This document shows, in pieces, positions 56,703-64,000 of a stretch of 64,000 bases of DNA; the stretch's first letter is position 1; each line of letters begins with the position of its first letter. The notes below the pieces were generated by a model. The model saw nothing but the letters and a program-made list of their open reading frames with translations, did no database searches and had not been told where the DNA came from. The translations under genes were made by a program, and so were the position numbers. Where the stretch lies: NCBI GenBank assembly GCA_012295275.1, contig CM022669.1, forward strand, positions 4,986,277-5,050,276, written 5' to 3'. Source of the DNA: Chrysomallon squamiferum (taxonomy: Eukaryota > Mollusca > Gastropoda > Neomphalida > Peltospiridae).

Positions 56703-58131
56703 TACATATATACATATATACAGATACAGATAAGTAAATAAGATCTTAAACAGGAATATAATTAAGAAGATTAATTTTATAAATTATTTCGGAATTTTTC
56801 AGAAGGATGCTTTACTATATAAACATATTTTCAAGATGAATTTATTCATGAATATTAATCATTTTTAACTATGAAATTTATATTTCTGTTGTAATAATTT
56901 AAATAATTATTATTATTTTAAACACTGGTATTAACTGCATACAAAATTTAGTTCTATTATTTATTTATTTATTATTATTATTTATTATTATTATTTATTG
57001 CTGCTGCTACCACTACTACTGCATCTGTTACTACTATGACTACTACTATTCATCTTTGTCAAACAGTATTTTATTCTTTTCATATAGCTAACAGAGCTAA
57101 CAGAAATTTTTGCAAATCTGTTTGTTTTTATTATTGTCTAAAGAACTTAATAAGCTGCTTTTGTGAAAAGAACCAATAAAATTGATATCATTAAAATAGA
57201 TTTCAAGAAGTCTGTATTATTATAATAATGATAGGCTTCTTCCATTAAAATATATGAAATGTTTCTTATTTTTTTGTTTGTTTATGTATTTTTATTTTAT
57301 TTTATTTTATTTTATTTTTGTTTATTTGTTAAAAAAAAAAATTCCATATGTGGAAAACGTTTTATATCATCTTTCACCATTTTTCTTGTTTGTAATATCT
57401 GTAAAATAAAATATTTTAAAATATTAATAACCTGAAGAAAAAACAGTCATTTATTTGTTATAATTATATTAATCTGATTACAAATTATTATTATTATTTT
57501 TATTTTATTGTTTAAGTCTTTAAAGCCATGCTCAGTTTTCGTTATTACTGTAAACTGAATAATAATAATAATAATAATATATAAAAACATTCTGAAAAAT
57601 AAAGAACTATCTCATTGTTAAAACAATATAAAAGTCTGAAACAAAAATTATATTTATTTACTGTTTATATCTTTAAATCCACTTATTTCTTCCAGAATCG
57701 TTATTTGTCTTTCTGTAAATTAAAATAAATAATATACATTAATGAACTGTACCTTATTTTATGTCTATTAAAAAAGAAATAATAAATATTAACAGTCTGG
57801 AAAATTTTTAAAAATAACAATTAATATTAATATTCTACAAAAAGAAGTTAAGAAAAATTTACATATAACATCAAAAACAAAATGGTTGTTACGAAACTCT
57901 AAATTTATTTTCTGTCAAGTTATTTTCGTGGATTCATTCTTTTATTTATTTTTAAAATATAAACAATAAATAAATAAATAAATAAATGTTAACAACCTAA
58001 AATAAAATACAATATTTTATTTATTAGTAAATAAAATATACTTAAAAAAAAGAGTAGAAATAACACAAATGATTACTACAATTGATTCTACCACTATTTA
58101 TTTATTTAATATTGTCACGCTCTGTTTATAA

Positions 58132-58186
<55 letters not shown>

Positions 58187-58552
58187 TTTCACTGAAAAAA
58201 AAATTGGATATGCAGTTCTACAGATCATACTGGAACCATTTTGTGTTGTGTACATTTATATTTAGATTTGGAAGTGTCGATAAAATCATAATTGTTTTTT
58301 TAATTTTTTTGTTTTTGTTTTTTAATTAATTACATTTTCTGATAAAATAATTTTGGACGCAATTTTAATTTTTGGACGCAATTTTAAACGGTTCACCAAA
58401 ATAACCGAGATTTCCGATTTGAAGACTGAACCTGTTTGTTGTTTTTTTTATTTGTTAGTCTTCAGAGAAACTGTTTCAAACAACAGAAATTTAAAATAGA
58501 CTTAAATTAGAATTACTGTACTCCCTTTTTGGTGCTCAATATTGAAATCAGA
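55966..58552 (+). other. JAK downstream DNA to unit junction
   Basis: JAK 3' UTR and AT-rich DNA with (GA)n at 56667-56700, TAT and TTA runs, and (TTA)n at 58134-58182. No gene or transposon is recognised. Confidence 0.6.
56055..56060 (+). promoter_or_regulatory. Polyadenylation signal, JAK
   Basis: AATAAA lies 90 nt after the JAK stop codon. It is the first canonical hexamer downstream. Confidence 0.65.
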
Positions 58553-58574
58553 ATTGAGAGAGAGAGATCACATA

Positions 58575-59269
58575 CAGTATACCCTCACCTATACGCGGTT
58601 CCCCATTCGCGGCCCCGCATATTCGCGGGTTAGGCTCTTAACCCTATCGCATCGTATGCTGGTATACCAGGCTAGCGTCATAACGTCATAAAAACAAATG
58701 CTCGGTAAACCGCACAAACAATATCAAATTTTTTCAGTTATTATTGCAATACAGTACGTATTTTTTTTATAAATGCATACACTGTATATATAGTGCATAT
58801 TTTTTGTGACCGTGTATTAATAATGTTTTTAATTGCATATTATTACCTGAACTGTGCGTACTGTATTTATCTGTCTGTTTTGCCTTTAAATTTGTTCCAC
58901 TTTCTGTCAATTCTAATACGCATAGAAAATGACTTTACGGTGCAGTAATACTGTATGGGTAACTATGCTATGCGGTGTTACTGTCCTCATGTACTTACGT
59001 TTCTTTCTGATTAAAATATTGTTTCAGTACAAAATTAAAATGTGTTTACATTATCATTACTACATTAGTGAAATACATAACTGCATGCAATATTACTACA
59101 TTATTACTGTATTAATGAGTAAGAGTGTCTTTAGAAAATGTTTGGGAAGCATTTAGTACCGTATATAATCTCATAATAGACGTTTTAAAACTGCATCCAA
59201 TATTCGCGGTTTTTCGCTATTCGCGGGGGGGTAAAGAACGTAACCCCCGCGAATAGCGAGGGAATACTG
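58575..59269. mobile_element. pogo/Tigger-like non-autonomous DNA transposon
   Basis: Terminal inverted repeats: the left end begins CAGTATACCCTCACCTATAC, and the right end read in reverse begins CAGTATTCCCTCGCTATTCG. Both continue into GC-rich Cs and Gs (TTCGCGG). TA dinucleotides flank both ends (58573-58574, 59270-59271), the Tc1/mariner/pogo target duplication. The body is AT-rich with no transposase frame of useful length, so it is a 695-bp non-autonomous copy. The matching position in unit 1 (about 37843) is empty. Confidence 0.85.
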
Positions 59270-59550
59270 TACAACATTCAGAAGAGAATTATGAGAAGTC
59301 AATGTTTAATCAGAGGACATTTCAGTTGAATACTAATTTATGTCAGTCACATACGTCAGGATAATGGAATTTAGACTGTATATCTGTAAGTATTTGGTTT
59401 ACGTAATCAAAAGTACAAATAATAAATACAATAATAAACTTTAAAAAAAAATTTAAAAAAAAAAAAAAGAAGAAGAAATAGGGTGTGTATTTGTTTTCGC
59501 TGAATACCTTTAGTTGAAATGAACTGTTGCACAGTTGAGAAAGAAGTAAA

Positions 59551-59689
59551 ATGAAGTGCTGGATTTTGTTGGTGATTTTCTCTGTTGGGACCAGCAGAAG
59601 CTGGGATGAACGTAAGCCGAAGAAATCTTCTTTTTTTTTTGAATTTTAACTTATTTATTATTATTATTATTATTATTGTTATAATTATA

Positions 59690-59746
<57 letters not shown>

Positions 59747-61345
59747 AACAACAATGCGCTGAAAAACGGCACTGTATGGCTTCTGATAAGAATTAAGTAG
59801 TTTAATTTATGTGGTCTGAATTGATAATTCTTCTATTATAAGTTTTATACATACATACATACACACATATATATTATTATAGAATTGCTGCCAGGAAAAC
59901 TGTATAATGATTCTGCATGCCACGGTTCTGCTGGTGACATTTTCCTGAGTCCATCTTGCTCAGAAGGAGAACGAATAGCGATTTACACCCTACCCTGTAT
60001 GCCAATGCAAAACCACGGGAAGCAGGCTGCCCGGATAAAATAACAGAAGCTACCAAAAATCGCACCGATTGCTGTGTGTACGACATCGGAGACTGCAGAG
60101 ACGAATACAACGGCACGTCAAAGTTCGAGTATTATTTCACATTTACCGGAAAACAGACAGATAAAAAACAAGCAGCAGGTCAGAAAACGTCCGACAAATG
60201 TCAGTCGGTGAGGGATTCTACAAATTACATGATGACAACGTTTTACTGTATAAGTGGTAAGTCAGTTCTTTTTTAAAATTACAAATGAAACTGGTCGAGC
60301 GCAATAAAACAATTGTTATCTGGTAATAATAACAGTAATAATAATAATAATAATATTTAATAGCTGAAAGACAAGAAAATTTGCCATTAATTTGTACGAT
60401 GAAAAGTAATCAAGAAAGCATATGACATTATTAGGCAAAAATTCGCATTTCAGTAATATGATATGATTATCATTTCTGTAATTTATTCTGTTTTAGACTT
60501 ACTTTAGGAATATATATATATATATATAATACTGTTCTCTTTTACTTCAGAAAATGTGACTGTTAATATTGAAAGCGATCAGTTGGTATCAGCGGAAACA
60601 GTTTACCTTCTAAACTGGGAATACCCTAATCCGATCAACATCAGCACACCACTGAGTAACTGCAGTGTATCCGTCCCTTGCTACAGCAACATCATCATCA
60701 CCGTCATTGACCTGGCACTGCAGAATAGCTCAGTCTGTTTGCAAGCCCTGGACGTCGTCGACGGAGGCATGAATACAACGTTTACGTGTGATGATAACAA
60801 TCAGTATGAAATAAAGGAAATCTATAGGAGTTCGTCACGGTTTATTAATATAATACTTCGAAACGAACAACAACTGAGTGCTGGCAAACTGTGGCTTCAG
60901 CTAAATGGTCAGAAGCTGTCCAAGATTTTGTGTTATTGTATTTTCTAGTAATATGCTTACAAAACTGATTTTGCAAATGTTATAACAGAAGCAATTCCTA
61001 CCTATAACAATAACAACAACAACAACAGCAACAACAACAACAATAAATAATAATACAAAAATCTATAAATAAAAAATCTATCTGTCCGTCCATCCATCCA
61101 TCCATCCATTCATCCATCCATCCATCCATCTATCTATCAATATAAAGAATGGAAATAACTATCATTTTCAACATCACATCTCTATTATATTTATTATTGT
61201 TATCATTTCAATATAATTTTATAGCAACGACTCCCGGGGTCCCGGTGACTCTGGCTTGTGGGTCGAGTGTACAATCCCCACCACCGACTTGTTCACCTAC
61301 CACCCCTGCTTTAGAAAAAAACAAAGGTAATGAAAGGACAATTAT

Positions 61346-61399
<54 letters not shown>

Positions 61400-61639
61400 C
61401 TAAGAAAGACAGCCAGTGAAGAATATTTTTGTAGATAATAAATGACTGATAACTTCACACACACATACGCACGCGCTCGCAAACACATAAATGTTATAAT
61501 TTTTTTAAACTTTTATTTTTCAGATCCGTCTCCAGACTTGGCACCAGAAATACTTGCAGTTATTATTATTTTCGTGATTATTTTAGCTGTGGTCGTTTTC
61601 ATCGTTATATTTCTCTGTTACAAGAAGTCACAAAACAAA
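59551..61639 (+). pseudogene. Receptor copy 2, frameshifted and lacking its tail exons
   Basis: The first five exons of the SUEL/CUB membrane protein recur at 59551-59611, 59883-60256, 60551-60907, 61225-61326 and 61524-61639, with very few substitutions against copy 1 and all splice sites kept. Exon 2 carries an extra TACCC (59991-59995), giving 374 nt where copy 1 has 369. The frame shifts and reaches TAA at 60041-60043, inside the lectin-like domain. The two tail exons are absent because DNA matching about 40400-40992 of copy 1 is deleted at about 61892. After exon 5, reading into the intron continues for many codons before a stop near 61760. The copy cannot make the full protein. A truncated lectin fragment or an internally started CUB-TM product cannot be excluded. 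Confidence 0.85.
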
Positions 61640-62570
61640 GTAAGAAGGAACAGTGATAAAATAATAGTTGCTGCAGCAGAGGTAGTAACAAGTGTTGTAG
61701 TAACAGTGGTAGTAGCAGAATTAGTAATAGCAATAGTAGTAGTGGAGGTGGTAGCAGTATAAGTAGTATCTTTACCAATAGCAAAAATAGCAGTAGTAGC
61801 AGCAAAACATATATTAACAGATAAAAACAGAATAATACATTTTCATGGTACGTAAGAGCCAGTTTGGTTCTGTTTCTAATTCATTCTGCTAATTCGTTAT
61901 CATCATTATCAATATTATTATTGTTATAGAAATTAACTATAGCCAGATCTCTCGTGAATCTATAATCAATTATTTGTATAATTTCCAAAAATAAATTACT
62001 TAACAAACATTTAGCTTTATTACATCATTATTTTATTTTATTTTATTACTACTGCTGCTACTACTACTTTTACTACTACCACAACTACAACAACAACAAC
62101 TACTACTACTGCAACTAATATTGCACAAATTCACAAATTCATTGACTGTAAGAATAATTTTGACTGCAGTTTTCACTTTCTAATACAGACGTTAGTGTGA
62201 TAAATTGCTGGTGCTCATTTAAAGCAGTGGCGTGCAGAGGGGGGAGCCGAAGAGGCGGTGGCCCCAAGCATCGATATGGGGGGGGCATCGAATCAGAGAA
62301 TAGAACTTAACAAATTTGGTTGATTTATATTTAAATCGAATAAAGTGTTTATGTTTCATCTGTGTTTACATATTCAAAATATCTTCCTTTCTCATAATAT
62401 TTCTCAGTACTAGGCCTTAAACTTGAGTCTTTGCGGCATACAATCGAGGATTTGTCCCAGCGCATCATCAGACTTCTGCACAGCACTGATGTAAGGTATG
62501 ATGTACAGCATGTTTTGTGATGCCTTTGTTTCTTAATATTAGGCACATCACTGTTAAGTTTTCGTATATA

Positions 62571-62612
<42 letters not shown>

Positions 62613-63794
62613 TCCAAGATATTTCTGAAAATACCATTTTTAGCCACAATATTATAGCTTAAAACCTCGATTTTTGGTTGGACTAAGTAAGTAAATAATA
62701 TTAATCAAGGATACAACAATATGTTCATTTCGGAAGAGTTTCTGGTTTACTGTTAAAAGATGCTTAAATACGCCGGATATTGAGTGAATTCCTGTTTCGA
62801 CAGAGTTCTGCGTTGAGATGTGTGTGTGGGTCTGTGTGATTAACACCAACAGCTACAGTGAGACGATAATGATGTACATTTTAATCCTACAGTCGTAGGT
62901 TGATTTACGCAATAAAGATTTTTATTTATCATATTTGTCAATCTTATTGTTACTGTTTTATAAATTAAGTTTAATATTTTAGTGAAATTCTAACCAAGTG
63001 ATAGACCGGTTTTGAAGTAATTTAAACCGAACCGAATGACGGAATATATCGACGTATTCCGAAACGTCGCTACGAACTTTACCGATTGCAACCGGATATA
63101 GCAGACGTAAAAGATGTGAAAGTAGGCAAGTGTTATGAATTCCAGGAAATATTTTGTAGTGTTCTGTTGCGTAATACAAAGAAATCAGCTACTTTTATTT
63201 TGTCTTCATGTAGTTTCCTGTTGAAGTAGTTATTCTGAGTGATCCCAGAGGCTGTTACCTTATTATGGAAGCAAATTTTTCTAAATCAATAGTTCCGGGA
63301 ATGCACTTATTTTTCCCGTGAAACATGTAACATTGTAAGTTAGTAAGATACCAACAAAGTAAGGAAAAGTATCATCTGGATGCCTAAAAAACCCGTCGAT
63401 GTAACAGGTCAGACTTTTATAAGATGTGTAATAAATGTATGTCATTGTTTTTAATCGTTAATTGTTGCTTATTTTTATTTGAGCATTAAAATATTAAATT
63501 GCAAATTTGTCACGTTCATTCAGCATTGGCATTTTAAGTTAAAAGCGGTGTGATTTACATAAATACTTTGATAGAAGAAAGTGTTACAGCTGCAGTAAAC
63601 TTTGAATTCATAACATAATGTTTATAATTATAAACTATAAATTTTATTTACTTATTTATTTTGTAATGAAATTTGTATTTTAAATATTATTACTATCGTT
63701 GTTATATTATTATTATTATTATTATTAATTTCATTTTAATTTTATTAAAGAATCATCACAATTTATATTTTCAGATTAAAACTAAATAATTATA

Positions 63795-64000
63795 ATGATT
63801 CGGTCAAGCAAATCATCTCGCCATGAAGAGAGTTTCACAGGTTTGAAAATTCACTTCTACGGACGTATAAATCCTTTAATAATTCCAGTTTCTGACTTTC
63901 CCATCATTGTTGAAGATGTTTGCGTTTTGGCAGCAGAACATGTAAGCTCATGCGTGTGTCAGGAAGCAGAACAGAAAGCATCAGACAGAAAACTAAAAAA
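63795..64000 (+). CDS. JAK: Second JAK gene, 5' end only (cut by window edge)
   Basis: The start codon and the following 206 nt match the first JAK (from 42916) with no difference I can find, giving [16 protein letters not shown] and the start of the FERM domain. The upstream acceptor (exon from 63775) and the CpG-bearing leader region are also kept. Whether the rest is intact lies beyond the window. Near-identity means either a recent or gene-converted tandem duplicate, or a second haplotype placed in series by the assembler. Confidence 0.85.
   Translation, partial: MIRSSKSSRHEESFTGLKIHFYGRINPLIIPVSDFPIIVEDVCVLAAEHVSSCVCQEAEQKASDRKLK

Larger units (their letters stand above)
58553..64000 (+). 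repeat. Tandem duplication, unit 2 (truncated by window)
   Basis: The second copy begins in a short GA run followed by GATCACATAC, as in copy 1. It differs by a 695-bp transposon insertion, a short deletion near 59297, the 5-bp insertion in receptor exon 2, microsatellite length changes, and a loss of about 0.59 kb near 61892. The rest is highly similar, including the whole 2 kb receptor-JAK spacer. Confidence 0.85.

Overview
The window is animal nuclear DNA. Genes are split into short exons with GT-AG introns, intergenic DNA is very AT-rich, and there are dense microsatellites (CA, GA, TTA, TTTA), minisatellites and small DNA transposons. There are no operons or bacterial signals. A JAK with the full FERM-SH2-JH2-JH1 layout, a FRMD-type FERM protein and an animal-type gluconokinase point to an invertebrate metazoan. 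The style suggests a lophotrochozoan, perhaps a mollusc, but that is inference.

Layout. (1) About 0.46-30.9 kb, minus strand: the first four coding exons of a FERM-domain gene of the FRMD3/FRMD5 type. The gene continues off the left edge and has a roughly 27 kb first intron full of repeats. (2) About 31.76-37.06 kb, plus strand: a complete five-exon gluconokinase gene (IDNK), head-to-head with the FRMD gene across about 0.9 kb that probably holds a shared promoter. (3) 38.1-40.8 kb, plus strand: a gene for a single-pass membrane protein with a signal peptide, a SUEL-lectin-like domain, a CUB-like domain, a Pro/Thr/Ser stalk, one transmembrane helix and a short tail. (4) 42.9-56.0 kb, plus strand: a complete 15-coding-exon JAK gene (1170 codons). 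(5) From about 58.55 kb to the window end: a second direct copy of the receptor and JAK unit (offset about 20.9 kb), cut by the window edge shortly after the second JAK start codon.

The second receptor copy is broken. It has a 5-bp insertion with a following in-frame stop, and a deletion of about 0.59 kb that removes both cytoplasmic-tail exons. A 695-bp pogo/Tigger-like element sits in its upstream region; the first copy keeps the matching empty site.

The most interesting point is the physical pairing and co-duplication of a candidate lectin/CUB receptor with a JAK kinase. This suggests, but does not prove, that the two form a receptor-kinase signalling module expanding as a unit. A recent tandem duplication and an uncollapsed second haplotype in the assembly must be told apart first.
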